Position numbers and translations under genes: made by a program. From Hemileia vastatrix (taxonomy: Eukaryota > Basidiomycota > Pucciniomycetes > Pucciniales > Zaghouaniaceae): a stretch of DNA of 64,000 bases. Positions 33,590 to 44,237 of the stretch are shown here, one piece after another. Each line of letters starts with the position of its first letter. Positions within the stretch are counted from its first letter, which is position 1. The stretch spans positions 20,105,823 to 20,169,822 of the forward strand of contig JASXTE010000010.1 of assembly GCA_030280995.1 (NCBI GenBank), in the 5' to 3' direction. Under the pieces are notes generated by a model, which saw nothing but the letters and a program-made list of their open reading frames with translations, was not told the DNA's origin and did not search any database.

Positions 33590-35147
33590 CAAATCATGTC
33601 TGGATCCCCTGCTGTTGACTCCTCTACTCTTCCTTGCTTCACTGCTCCAAGGGACTATGCCTGAAAACAGTGCATCCACATGTGCAGACCTTGCACATCC
33701 ACTCTTCCAAATCCAGAAGCCAAATTCTACAACAGGGCTTGTGACTCTTGCTATTCCTAAAAAAAGAAATGTGACAGAGATGCCCACTATCCTATTCCTC
33801 CGCCTTCTCCTTCTCACAAGTACATCTCCAGATCCCCTACCAGGTCTCCAGAACTTGGTCCATCCTCTTCCTCTCTATCTCCAGCTCCTTCCAGAAGATC
33901 CAGAAGCTCAGCTTCCCGCACTCTTCCCAAAATACCAGCCTTAGCTTCTCAAGAAACTGCTTTTATCACTGCTAAATTAGCTCCAAAAGCTTCAAAATCA
34001 ACCCCTAGGCTTCTAGACCGCTTCCAGGCGGCCCGCCCGCCTCACCAATCAGTGAAAATCAGGGCCAAAACTTCCAAAAACGGCCAGAAAATAGCCAAAT
34101 TCATCCAGACAACAATAACAACTCCACCCAACTACCTCCTACTGCTCCCAGAGCAATGCAATCCACCCTTCCAAAATCCAAAAACACCAAAATTTCCCAG
34201 ATTTCTAAGAGAACTGCCAGAGAACCCCAAGAAGAAACCAGAACACCACACACTGCTCCACAACAACAACTTCGTCCCCAACTAAGACAAAAAAACTACA
34301 CCTCTCCTCTGTCAGCCAACTACTCTTCTGACAGTTCCATATCTTCAAATTCTCCATCCAGAAGAGAGCAGTCTGCTTCCAAATCCCCCTCTCCTGCTCC
34401 ATCCTTTAACAACCCTGGTACTCCATCACAAGCACCTCCTCCAGCTGAATCCAACAGAAATAACAACCACAAAAACAACAACAATCCCACTGCTCCAACT
34501 AGGCCCCAGGAACATCAGCATCCCAGTTCACCTTCTCAGGATCCTTCAGAGGAAGACCATGAGAATCCATATCTTTCCCTAGTTGATCCACCCACTATGA
34601 CCATAACAAAATCGTCAGAGATCCACATCCCAGCTGCTTACAGATTTGATGAGCTACCAATCTGTAAGTACCAAATTAATTATTCCATTTCTTCAACAAA
34701 AATAATTACTGATCCAATTCTTCTTGTCTAGTTGGCACCCCTCCTCCTGAATCTATTATTGGAGTTGGCCAAACTCTTGAAACTTCTTTGACCCTGGATT
34801 ATGGAGACATGAAGAAAAACCTAAGCACCATGTGTTCCAACATGCTAAAAGCCTTTACCCTCCATGGACCCTTGAATGACTTTGAGAAATCGCTGAGAAA
34901 GCGCCTACTGGACGACCACTGGAAAATGTCTAGGATCATTAAACACACCCTGCAGCACTCCATTCCTGCCTCTTCTTCTTCCTCCTCTGAACTTCCCTCT
35001 AATCCAATCCCTGACCATTACAATCCCTATAATCTCTCCAGCAGGATGCACTTCAAAGAACACAGTGCTTCCCACAATCCCAACAAAAAACAAAAACTTC
35101 ATCACAATCCGGACCAGCCTCCAGAAGCTTCATCATCCAGACTATGA
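33590..35147 (+). pseudogene. Spliced opposite-strand gene of E5, copy 1
   Basis: Antisense to pol. The Cys-rich start is at 33680-33772: C-R-P-C, 15 residues, then CDSCYS-stop-KKKC (C-x2-C-x6-C with a stop where the other copies have Arg). The frame continues Ser/Pro-rich to 34285, and a second frame (about 34010-34663) takes over, implying a frameshift. Then come a Ser/Asn/Pro-rich segment and a conserved-looking IHIPAAYRFDELPI. An intron follows at 34664-34731 (68 bp; GTAAGT, TTACTGAT, TCTAG). It joins in frame to GTPPPESIIGVGQTLETS and a charged helical region (FEKSLRKRLLDDHWKMSRII), ending at 35147. No known family recognised. The Cys motif, intron position near the 3' end and location match the E3 gene. 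Confidence 0.7.
34664..34731 (+). other. Predicted intron of the E5 opposite-strand gene
   Basis: Donor CT|GTAAGTACC, branch-like TTACTGAT at about 34706-34713, acceptor TTGTCTAG|TT. Splicing joins a codon split after its first base and keeps the reading frame open on both sides, whereas unspliced reading stops at 34729-34731. The splice signals are on the plus strand, so a plus-strand transcript (antisense to pol) is expected. Confidence 0.7.
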
Positions 35148-35208
35148 GCTCCTGCAAAAAGATTAGAAACATAATAATAATATAAAACAATTAATAAAAA
35201 TAATTTCA

Positions 35209-35370
35209 GAATTTTTTTTTTTTTTCTTTTTTTTTTCTTTTTTTTTTCTTTTTTTTTTCTTTTTTTTTTTTTTTTGCTTTGTATCTACTAATATACTAAA
35301 ATTAAAAATTAATAAATGAAATGAAATGAAATAAAATAAATGAAATAAAATAAAATATAAAAAAAAATAA
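35209..35370 (-). repeat. A-rich tract (poly-T on the plus strand)
   Basis: Blocks of T8-T10 separated by single C (35209-35275) are followed by (ATGAA/ATAAA)n-like sequence to about 35370. Read in E5 sense this is a G-interrupted poly(A). E1 has an A-rich block after its H3 hairpin at 2284-2345. Confidence 0.85.
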
Positions 35371-35374
35371 TACA

Positions 35375-35453
35375 AATGGTATCCCGCAGCCAATTGATGA
35401 GCTGATCCCCTGATACCTTACCCACATCCAAGTGCACCTTGAAGTGGATACAC
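35375..35453 (-). other. Hairpin H3 with GGCTCATCAATTGG-like loop, E5 copy 1
   Basis: CCACATCCAAG...CTTGAAGTGG (35422-35447) forms the H3 stem. In sense it is followed by CAGCTCATCAATTGGCTG and enclosed by GGTATC/GATACC (35375-35418). It resembles 2092-2161 of E1 and the next copy at 35577-35652. Confidence 0.6.
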
Positions 35454-35576
35454 AATTAATTCTTTTAAATGGTTAACAGAAAACAAAATTCAAAAAATTT
35501 AGAAATTCAGAAAATAATAAAAAATAATGAAACACAGAAACACATGAAATAAATAATAATTAAAAATAAGAAAATA

Positions 35577-35652
35577 GCATTGCCTGGCCAATTGATGAGC
35601 CTTTCCCCACCAATTCTTGCACACATCCAGGTGACCCTGATGTGGTAACACC
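35577..35652 (-). other. Hairpin H3, E5 copy 2
   Basis: CACATCCAGG...CCTGATGTGG (35622-35645) pairs with AGG/CCT inner pairs where the other copies have AAG/CTT. The conserved GGCTCATCAATTGG lies at about 35586-35602 in sense. Confidence 0.6.
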
Positions 35653-35820
35653 CTATATTTTTGATTTTATAATTTTAAACAACCCCCATAAAAAAATTAA
35701 AAGAAAAAAAGAGAAAAAAGAAAATAATCTAAAACTGCTATCTAGCAATAACATAACTGCAAAATCAAAGAAAGTCCAGTTCCATAGATGGTCCAATAAG
35801 GGAAAGTCCGGTCCATAGAA

Positions 35821-35879
35821 ATGATCACTGGGTGGGCTCCCTCCAATAAGTAAAAATGATGGGAGACAACCAGTGATCC
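35821..35879 (-). other. Hairpin H2, E5 copy
   Basis: ATGATCACTGGGTGGGCTCCC and GGGAGACAACCAGTGATC form the arms. The loop in sense is ATCATTTTTACTTATTGGA, nearly the same as in E1 (1981-1999). Confidence 0.7.
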
Positions 35880-36017
35880 ACCACCAATCTGAAAGAACCA
35901 AAGATAAAGAAGCCAGTCCCAAACCAGTTTAAAGTCATAGCGGACTTGAAACCTGAATAATAAGCAACAGAGCTAGAATTCAACTAGGAAAAACAAAAGA
36001 CTTGAGACAGACATTCT

Positions 36018-36059
36018 GGGGTAACTGTTCTACAGAGCAGCCAGCTCATCAGTTACCCC
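36018..36059 (-). other. Hairpin H1, copy C
   Basis: Arms GGGGTAACTG (36018-36027) and CAGTTACCCC (36050-36059). Compared with copies A and B the A-T pair is changed to G-C on both arms (TAATTG/CAATTA to TAACTG/CAGTTA), a compensatory change. The inner GAGC/GCTC also pairs. Confidence 0.8.
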
Positions 36060-36276
36060 CACACTTGCCATAATAAAATCTAGAAGCCCCCCTGGGTACC
36101 TTCTAACAAAAACACAACATTCAACACAAAAAACCCAAACCTATAAGATTGAAGAGTCCGGCACTTGAAAACCAAAGGAAATTCCAGTTTAAAGTCATAG
36201 AGGACTAAAACCTGTGAAAAGAAACCAATACTAGGGTTCAACCAAATTAAGAGAAAGGGTTGGAAACAGACAATCT

Positions 36277-36317
36277 GGGGTAACTGTTGATAGAGCAGCC
36301 AGCCCATCAGTCACCCC
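36277..36317 (-). other. Hairpin H1, copy D
   Basis: Arms GGGGTAACTG (36277-36286) and CAGTCACCCC (36308-36317). In sense RNA the one mismatched position is a G-U pair, so the stem is kept. It lies about 140 nt downstream of the E5 integrase stop and is followed by an AGTCC motif at 36186. Confidence 0.8.
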
Positions 36318-36454
36318 TACACTTGCCAAGATCAAATCTAGAAGCCCCACCCATGGGTACTTTCTAACAAAAAGTTTCAAACAAATAGATGCATAGCATC
36401 ACCACAAAAAAAACAAAATTAAAGAATGGTAGGTAGTTTATCCTAATTGCGCAG

Positions 36455-39400
36455 TCAATCTTCTTCATGCCTAGTGCCTCTGGGATAAAACCTCTTCACT
36501 TGGTCTGCAGCCACCCTCTTTTTCAAGACTGCACCATCCAACTCTTCCAAAACATAAAAACCTCCAGACGCCTGAGATCTGACTCTGTAAGGTCCATTCC
36601 ATCTGTCAGCAAACATTTTGCCCCACTGACTCTCCAAACTTCTATTATACACCAAAACCAAACAACAAGGTTTCAAGGGATTCCTGAGTCTATGAGCCAA
36701 CTTCTTGTCCCAGTACCTGACTGATTGATTCCTAATCTTCATCATTCTAGAGTATGCCTTCTCTTGACATTCCTCTCTACATTCCAACTGTTGCATCCTG
36801 GCACAGAGCAAATCTTCTGTTGAGTGCATGTCATCCCAATCAATTTCAAGATAAGAGACAGCTTCCAAGTCCACTGGTAGAACGGCTTTTTGACCAAACA
36901 TTAGCTCATAAGGAGAATAGCCAGTTTTCCTCTTCACAGTGACCCTATCCGCAAATAAAACTAAGGGTAAATAATGCCTCCACTTTTCAGCACTATCTCC
37001 ACACATCTTCACCAAAGCATTCTTGATAACTTGATGGCCTCTTTCAACCATGCCTTCAGCTTCAGGATAATACGGTGTAGCCACTCTAACCCTAGAACCA
37101 ACACTAGCCACAGCTTCTTTAAATTTGGCACCAAACTCTGGACCGCCATCAACAGTCACCAACTTCATCAACCCATACCTATAAATCCACTCCTTCTTCA
37201 AAAACTCTGCCACATTCTTGGCAGTCAAATTAACCAGAGGCACTGCCTCAACCCAACTAGACAAATCATCCCTAGCAACAATCAAGTATTTATACCTGCC
37301 CTCTTTAATATGGACAGCATCCAGACTGACCCTTCCAAAAACAGTTGATTCACCAGTAGCACGGCCCACCTCTTTAGGTTTCAAGTGACTTCTTCTTTGA
37401 CATTCTTCACAAGATTGAACCCAACCCTGCACAGCCAACTTCATACCCGGCCACCAAAATCTGTCTGCTACTCTTCTATAAGTCTCCCCAAAGCCTCTAT
37501 GACCAAGGTCTTCATGCAAAGACTTCTAAACCAATTCTTGACCCTTCTTCTGAGTCACAACCACTTGAGGATTAGGATGTCTCCTTCTCATCAAGCGCCT
37601 TCCTGACACATAAAATCCAGGACTCTTCTTCTTGATTGCCAACCAAGTATCATCCTCACAACTATCTGGCCTCTCCAAGGTCAACAGATATTCTACCAAA
37701 ATAAAATAAAACCCAGATTGACCCCAGGTCTCATCTTCAAAATCCAACAAAACAACATCCAAGGGTACAACCCTGTCATCAAAATCACCAGTGTGAACCT
37801 GAGCCAATTGAGCAGCCCAACCAGGACACCAATCCTTAAATTTTGGCACGTCCTTCTCTTTCCACTGAACCTTGTGAGAATCCAGTTCACTAACAAAAAC
37901 ACCCTTTTCCAATTTTGAGCTGTCCCAAACAAAAACTCCATCTTCATCAACAAAAACATCCTGATCACCAGAATCAAGATCAGATCCAGCCAGTTTAGCC
38001 TCTTGGGGGAGGTCAGAAAAATCATCCAGTTGAGCCTAATGGGGGAGGAAAGAAAAATCCTCAGCACCCTTTGTGCTGGCCCTAATCACTGGAACATCTT
38101 TGTCAAACTCTTCAGAATCAGAATCCTCATCTGTAGGTGGCCTCCTTGATAACCCATCAGGCATAGTAAAAGTTTTACCTGGTTTGTGTACCAGGTCAAA
38201 AGAAAAATGTTGAATAAATGCCACCCACCTAGTCATTGGAGCATTTTGAAGACTAGGTGTATTGATCATCTGAACCAAAGATTTTGCATCCACCTGCAGC
38301 TCAAAATGCTGCCCACACAAAACCGTCTGTAGCTTCTTTAAAATTTTAGCTACGCCACACAATTCCAACTTAGGTTGAGAATACCTAGATTCCACCTCAT
38401 TAAACACCACAGACTCATACCTTACTGGCCTGACCCTCCCAGTCTTATCCTCCTGAGACAAAACAGCACCAGCAGCAATATAACTTGAGTCCACTGCCAG
38501 ATAAATCTGTCCAGAACCAACACCATAATCCAACTTGTGAAGAATTATATCTTCACCAACAACCTTTTTCAGCTTCTGAAAAGCCTCTTCACACTCGTCA
38601 TTCCATTCCCAATCTGCATCTTTTCTGGTCAACCTCCTTAAAGGTGAAGCCAACAAAGAAAAATCCTTAATGAAAATCCTGACATATAAACATACACCCA
38701 AAAATCCTCTGACTTCAGTAGTATTTTTAGGCCTTGGCCATGACTGAATTTTATTAATCTTCTTCTTTGCCATAATCCTTCCCTCTTTACATACCACATG
38801 ACCCAGAATTTCCAAAGCAGGAACACAACAACAGAATTTTGACCCTGAAATGGTCAAACCAGGCTCTTCAATCCTGAACAACACTCTCTCTAGAGTTATT
38901 GCATATTCCCACACAAACCTCCTTATGCCAGGGTTCTCCGATAACACCTCATTACCATAATCAGTGGATGGTCCTTTAATTCCACCATCATCAATAAAAA
39001 TACCAGCATCAGTAGGAACCTCATCCTGCAAAATCCAAGCCATCTGTGCTTGATAAACTGCCACTGAATTAGTTGCTCCTTGAGGCAACCTAGTGAGCTG
39101 AAATCTTCCCAAAGGAGTCTCAAAAATTGTGAGAGGCCTTGAATCCGTATGTAGTTCACTCTCATCATAACCACCCATAATATCACCCAAACCATAACAC
39201 ACCCTTCCAGAAAAAGCTTCAACAAAATCCTCCACAATTGGCGGCATACCAGCGTCCTTGATAGTGACTCTATTCAAGGCTCTAAGATCATGAACCACCC
39301 TCAACTTTCCATTCTGCTTCTTTACACAGAACACCAGACTTGAGTAACTGGATGTTGATTGTTCATATAACCCAGTCCTGACTCTTTCCCTAACAATCTC

Positions 39401-40324
39401 TACAAAATCCTCTCGAATAGCGGCTGGAATCGGAAAAGGTTTGATTTTCCAAGGTTCATGACAAACAACAGGAATCAAGTAAGGTTCCCCATAAGAGTGC
39501 TTCAATACACCCCTTTCCTCCTCAACAAATGCCACCGCTTTTTCTTTTAGCACAATAACGTGCAACAACAACTTCTTTTCTTCCTCAGACAACCACCCAT
39601 CAGGACCAAAATAAACAACTTTCAATCTTTCCACAGTCACCCTAGCCGTCTCTACAAATTCTGGAGGATTCTTCACCAAAGGAGTACAGTACGGATCTCT
39701 TGACAAAGGAGGTCTCTTCAAAGGCGGATTCAAACCCAACGGCATAGGCTCATTGACAGGCCTAATCTTTTGCGCTACCTTCTTATACTTTGCCACTCCA
39801 CCTTCAACTTGAGGGATCTTCAGGAATTCTTCACCACCAGACCTGGAACAAAAACCAAGGGTTTCCCCATTGCTCACATGTGTGGCCAAGGTAATGTTTT
39901 TGACAGGTGTAGAAGAAACCCTAGTGGTGCACAATTGGGAGGACTTACTTTTACACCCCAATCTCACCACTCCAAAACTTTTCCACAATTCCACATCTTC
40001 ATCCTCACTTCCAACTTCCAAATCTTCAAATCTTGATTCATCTTCTGAATCACATCTTCTAAAATTGTGCAGTTTATCCTCATGCTGGAGGTCCAAAAAT
40101 CGATCTTGATGATCTTCTCTCTTCAAAATTTCCTGCAGTTTAAACTCATGCTGGAGGCACAAAAATAGATCTTGACGGTCTTCACAAAAATATTTTGCAT
40201 CTTCTTTCTTCATTATCTTCAGATTTTTTTCTTGATTTTCTTGAATTATCTTGAAATTTTTATCTTCTTTTCTTGAGTTTTCTTCTGTCCTACAAAAATA
40301 ACCAGGGGTTTCCCCAATGCTCAC
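36455..40324 (-). CDS. E5 Pol: reverse transcriptase, RNase H, integrase
   Basis: A single frame from 40324 to 36455 (about 1290 codons) interrupted only by two TAG codons (38036-38038 and 37526-37528). RT: HDLRALNRVTIKDAGMPP, FQLTRLPQGATNS, and catalytic FIDDGGIKG near 38990. Connection and RNase H follow: LAVDSSYIAAGAVLSQ (about 38480) and KLELCGVAKILKKL. Integrase: zinc module MHEDLGHRGFGETY and SCEECQRRS (37519-37400), catalytic D in SLDAVH, D in TVDGGPEF, E in EGMVERGHQ, all present. No chromodomain is seen at the end (FYPRGTRHEED). Pol copies RNA into cDNA and inserts it. The first ~110 codons fall in a duplicated segment and may not be native. Confidence 0.92.
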
Positions 40325-40437
40325 AGGTGTGGCCCAGGTAATGTTTTAAAAGGTGTAGAAGAAACCCTAGCAGTGCACAATTGGGAGGACTTACTTTTAG
40401 ACCCCAATCTCACCGCCCCAAAACTTTTCCGCATTTC
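39842..40437 (-). repeat. ~447-bp tandem duplication upstream of E5 RT
   Basis: The segment starting 'ggggtttcccca...gctcaca.gtgtggcc' at about 39860 recurs at about 40305, followed by 'gtgtagaagaaaccctag' and 'caattgggaggacttacttt' in both. Peptides read VVRLGCKSKSSQLCTTRVSS and AVRLGSKSKSSQLCTARVSS. Within it a ~62-bp unit (TCATGCTGGAGG...) is also repeated (40075-40185). Confidence 0.85.
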
Positions 40438-40673
40438 TTTCAATAAAGATATATAACCAATCTTCTTCTTTGAACTTGAGTTAAAAATAATTAAAAATAT
40501 TGAGAGAGAACAGAGACTTGATAAAAAACTTGATGAATACTTGCAGAGAAGAGAAACATTAAAAAGAGAAAGTTGAAAATCCACTTGGTATATCTCCAAG
40601 GGAGCTGACCTACTACAACCTGGGATTTTCTTATCTCAGGGAGAGGTTGTAGCACTACGGTGATCAGCCCTCA

Positions 40674-41633
40674 TTACTCTAAAAAAGACAGACTCTCAAT
40701 AGAGCCTGAACCGCACTCCAAAAAACCAGAGGCAGCACCCACTTCCTTCCTTCTCCTGCAGCAATCCATGCACTGGCACATTGAAGATATACCAGGCCTA
40801 GTCTCCCAACCATCCTCTCCAGGGGATGACAACCTCATGAGAAGCCTCCTTTCATCTTCACCGGTCAACTCCAAACTGATTCCCAAATCAAATTGATAAC
40901 CTATTCTTGCCTGAAAATCCATCAAGAATGGCCCACCCAAAACTGCTTTTACATTACCTTTAGAAATGTAAAAATGAACCTTCCCTGAGGCTCCTCCAAC
41001 ATCTAACTTCACAAACTCTGAAGTTCCAACCAATTCAGTGACATGGCTACTGATCCCTCTCAAATTCCCACCAATACCAGTTTTGATGGGGAGGCCCATA
41101 TGAGTTGCCTCAAACAAAGAAATCAGGTTTATCTGAGAACCTGAATCCACCAATGCCCTTGCCTTCCTGCCATTCAGAGTGACATTGACATATCCCAGAG
41201 GAGCAGAAAAATGAGTTTCCAACCCCTCACCAAACTTTTCAGCAGAATCACAAATGTATTCTACCTCACCAGAAGAAACCCTTCTCCTGGTCAACAACTT
41301 CTTCTGCCTATCAGCCAACCCTGGACTGATAGCATACAATTCCCCATAAGATAGGGAAACCTGACCCTGGTTCATCCTTTCCAGGACAGAGTCCATAACA
41401 TTAACTTGACCAGACACTACTGGCCTCTCAAAGTGAGCTCTTTTCTTCACCACCTTAGTCCTAGAAGATTCTTGAGGACCAGCACCACCAACAGATTTAC
41501 CATTAACAGGAACCAAACCAGATCCCTCACCAGAACCTCTGACTCCAACAGGCTTTGGCAATGAAGCCAAAGGGACATCCTCCTCGGAGTCAGAATCCAC
41601 CTCCATTGGCATTGGCTCACCATTCAGGTCCAA
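40674..41633 (-). CDS. E5 retropepsin-type protease with acidic N-terminus
   Basis: The 319-codon frame has an acidic start (MPMEVDSDSEEDVP), a Gly/Pro linker, then the protease from about residue 145: SAPLGYVNVTLNGRKARALV followed by DSGSQINLIS, the catalytic DSG. VKAVLGGPFLMDFQARIG (about residue 232) is the C-terminal part, matching E2. It would cleave the Gag-Pol precursor. Frame changes separate it from gag upstream and from RT downstream, where a duplication also lies, so either programmed shifting or decay is possible. Confidence 0.87.
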   Translation of the reverse strand: MDLNGEPMPMEVDSDSEEDVPLASLPKPVGVRGSGEGSGLVPVNGKSVGGAGPQESSRTKVVKKRAHFERPVVSGQVNVMDSVLERMNQGQVSLSYGELYAISPGLADRQKKLLTRRRVSSGEVEYICDSAEKFGEGLETHFSAPLGYVNVTLNGRKARALVDSGSQINLISLFEATHMGLPIKTGIGGNLRGISSHVTELVGTSEFVKLDVGGASGKVHFYISKGNVKAVLGGPFLMDFQARIGYQFDLGISLELTGEDERRLLMRLSSPGEDGWETRPGISSMCQCMDCCRRRKEVGAASGFLECGSGSIESLSFLE

Positions 41634-43083
41634 TGCACCAAAACTAGGGGGCCCATGTCAGCCATACCTTTCTGCATCTTGTACAGCTCCTCTTTGCTGT
41701 ACCTTTTCCTAGCTGCACTCAGCTTAGGATCACCCTTTGAAGCATTTGGCTTTGGTTGGGCCTGAGAACTTCTCTTAGGCCTACCAACCTTCCCTGCTTC
41801 CACATCATAAACACCAGCCAAGCATTCACCACTTGACTGTCCACCACAAGAATACAACTCCAAACCACCAAAGGAAGTAGAAAAAGAGACCTTATTGACC
41901 TCCTCCCCTTTCCCTTGACGTCCTCATCTACCTTAACAGAAGACTTCCCCTGATCAGGAATCTCCTCAAACCTTGGCCTCCTTTGATTGAGACCACCCCT
42001 TCTCCTGACCAAATCAACAGGAGCCTGCCCCTCACTGGGCTTCACAAAAGAACCGTCATGGAACTTAAAAACCCTGCCATCAAACTCCACTTTTCCTTCA
42101 GACACATCTCTGTTCAGTGCCCAACAATCATTAGACCTGTGCCCCCTCCTACTGCAATAAGAGCAAACCCAAGGATCACTCCTACCAGCCCTCCTTTCAA
42201 AATCTCTTGGCTGAGAAGGTGCCTTATTAACCTTCTTGGCCTCCTGGACAAAAATGTGCAGCTGTTTTGTCAGATCAGCCAGCTGCTCCACCATTGGGTC
42301 CCTCTCCTGTTTGGGAACCTGCACCAAATTCTTCTCCTCCTTCTTCTCCCTAACTTCCTCTTCAGCCAAAGCCTCACTGACTTTGCTGACATACTTGGCA
42401 CACCCCTCCTGATAGGTGTCCACAGCCAATAACTTCAAATGGGCCTCAACAGCCTCCTTCACCTTATCCAAGGAAGGCAACTTCTGATCCCCATTAGAAA
42501 GAGTCTTCATCAATTCCTTTCTTGACAACTCCTTCAACACATCCATCCTGACATCTCTAGCCAGGGCAGACCAAAAAACATCTTTGGCAGCATTTTCATG
42601 TGCCAGCTCCTCCACTTCCACCAAGTATTCCACCACAGGATCAAACTGTAGCAGAAACTTCCTGTAACTATGTAAGTTACCAACACCACCATAAGATTGC
42701 CATTCACTGACAACCTTGTTCAGATCCACCATAGTGAACCTGACACCCCATCTATCCACCATTTCCCTACACAACAATTTCCAATCCCTCTTCTTGTAGC
42801 CAGACATGGCCACAATCTCCTTCTCCACTGACCTATCACCAATGAAGAAGATAATCTGCTTCACCATGTCCAGGTAGGAAGCACCATCCACTCCAGAAGC
42901 AGTTTCATACTTCTCTAGAAACCACTTGACATCCTCCCCATTAAACTTGGTACCATCCCAAGTTTTAATTCTCACACACTCCCTAACCATCACAGAAGGA
43001 GGACCATCCCCCCCACTGACAGTCACCACAGGAATAGCAGAACCAGAAGCCATTCCTCCAGTCCAAAACACCAAAAGAGCCAA
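41624..43083 (-). CDS. E5 Gag
   Basis: The frame opens at 43083; the likely native start is the Met at residue 11 (MASGSAIP). The capsid-like region (residues 30-210) includes WDGTKFNGEDVKWFLEKYET and FFIGDRSVEKEIVAMSGYKK. Then come a Lys/Glu-rich stretch and a CCHC zinc knuckle CSYCSRRGHRSNDC (about residues 308-321). After about 41900 the native reading appears to change frame: the frame at 41863-41624 (YSCGGQSSGECLAGVYDVEA) connects better to the protease than the tail of the first frame. Gag forms the particle and binds RNA. It is the best preserved Gag here. Confidence 0.88.
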
Positions 43084-43122
43084 CCAAAGAAAACAGAGAT
43101 TCCAAAGAACTAGAAAGTTCTA

Positions 43123-43139
43123 CCCCACGTTGGGCGCCA
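43123..43139 (-). other. Primer binding site of E5
   Basis: Sense reading after the LTR (GTCTACA, TTTC) is TGGCGCCCAACGTGGGG. The first bases complement a tRNA 3' end (GGCGCCA). The site shows the cDNA is primed by a tRNA of that type; the tRNA identity is not assigned. Confidence 0.85.
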
Positions 43140-43143
43140 GAAA

Positions 43144-44237
43144 TGTAGACAATCCTATAGTACTAGCTATAGGCCTTGACCAAGAGAGTTGGAGAAAAAC
43201 CAGAGAGAAAATCCCCTGTCCCTTTAGAAAAATATAGTGAGATTTACTTGCTAAAGTAAGTTGGTTCCTGTTTTGCTAAAGACCCCTTTTAAACACACTT
43301 TACTGCTTGATGAGCCAAGAAAGTAGTCACCAGATAGACTACCAGACCAAAGAACTGAAATGTAGAACAAAGTCCACACCAGAGACAGCAAAGATACTTG
43401 ATGTAAGCTGCAAATCCACACCAGAGACAGCAATAATACTTGCTATAGCTTGCAAGACTATAACAGAGAAAACAGTTGCCAAAGTTAAGTTAAATGAAGA
43501 ACTTACTTGCAACAAACACAGCCAATTGTGGCCAGAAAACAGTGAAAACTGAGTGAGGAACAATGAGATCACCTCGGGATGGTTGTATGATGATTAAGGT
43601 TGCCCCAAACTGTCTTATTCACTATGTACACACAGACCACTAACTAAGAGCCCATGCGCACCCACCAATCTGGCACCTGTACCTGCCAGATTGCATAAAA
43701 AACCCTCCTGGAGTGCTCCCCAACCTCCTAAAACAGAGGCGGGCGGGCCGCCCGAAGTTGGAGATGCCGCCTGAAGCGGCCCGGCCTCCCTGAAGCCAGA
43801 AAACCAATAAAAACCACTAATCTACTTAGAAAAATTAGCTACAACTACTAAAACCTTTGAAACACGGAATTTCACTATAACATCATTGAGACATGAAATA
43901 TAGAGAAAAATTAGCTCTATCCAATGGTACTAAGCACTTAACCCTAAGACTTAAGGTTAGCCCATAAAACACGAAAAACAAAATTAAACAGCAATCTTTT
44001 ATAAATGAAAAATGAGGAAATGACCCCTTAAAACTCAGAATATGAAAAATGTCTTCAAGACATAAAATATAGAGAAAAACCAGGGCTATCCAACGATAGT
44101 ACACACATACTCGCAGACCCAATATCCACGGAATAAAACCAGAAAAATACCCAATTCCTTAACAGATGTCAATTAAGACAAGCACAAACAGCGCCAAATC
44201 ACACAACAAAGGCCCCTGCCAATGTTGGAAGACCACA
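43144..44237 (-). mobile_element. 5' LTR of E5
   Basis: 1094 bp, the same length as the 3' LTR. About 23 differences, with transitions and transversions in similar numbers, so no sign of C-to-T mutation bias between the two. It would carry the promoter for the sense transcript. Confidence 0.93.

Larger units (their letters stand above)
31115..44237 (-). mobile_element. E5: near-complete Ty3-type LTR retrotransposon
   Basis: Both LTRs are 1094 bp and differ at roughly 23 positions by my count (about 2%). Flanks ATGG (31111-31114) and ACGG (44238-44241) look like a 4-bp target duplication with one change; rejoining them restores the host repeat GAAGGATGGTACAATGCTC. Sense order: LTR, PBS, gag, protease, RT-RNase H-integrase, a 4.2-kb 3' region with hairpins and opposite-strand genes, polypurine tract, LTR. 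At 13.1 kb it is long for a Ty3 element; the excess is the 3' region. Frames have few disruptions. Confidence 0.95.

Noticed and set aside
35209..35370. Poly(A) tail of a processed gene copy or of a LINE/SINE
   Set aside because: The tract is interrupted at regular steps by single bases, no target duplication flanks it, and related A-rich blocks sit at the same place in E1, so it belongs to the LTR element.
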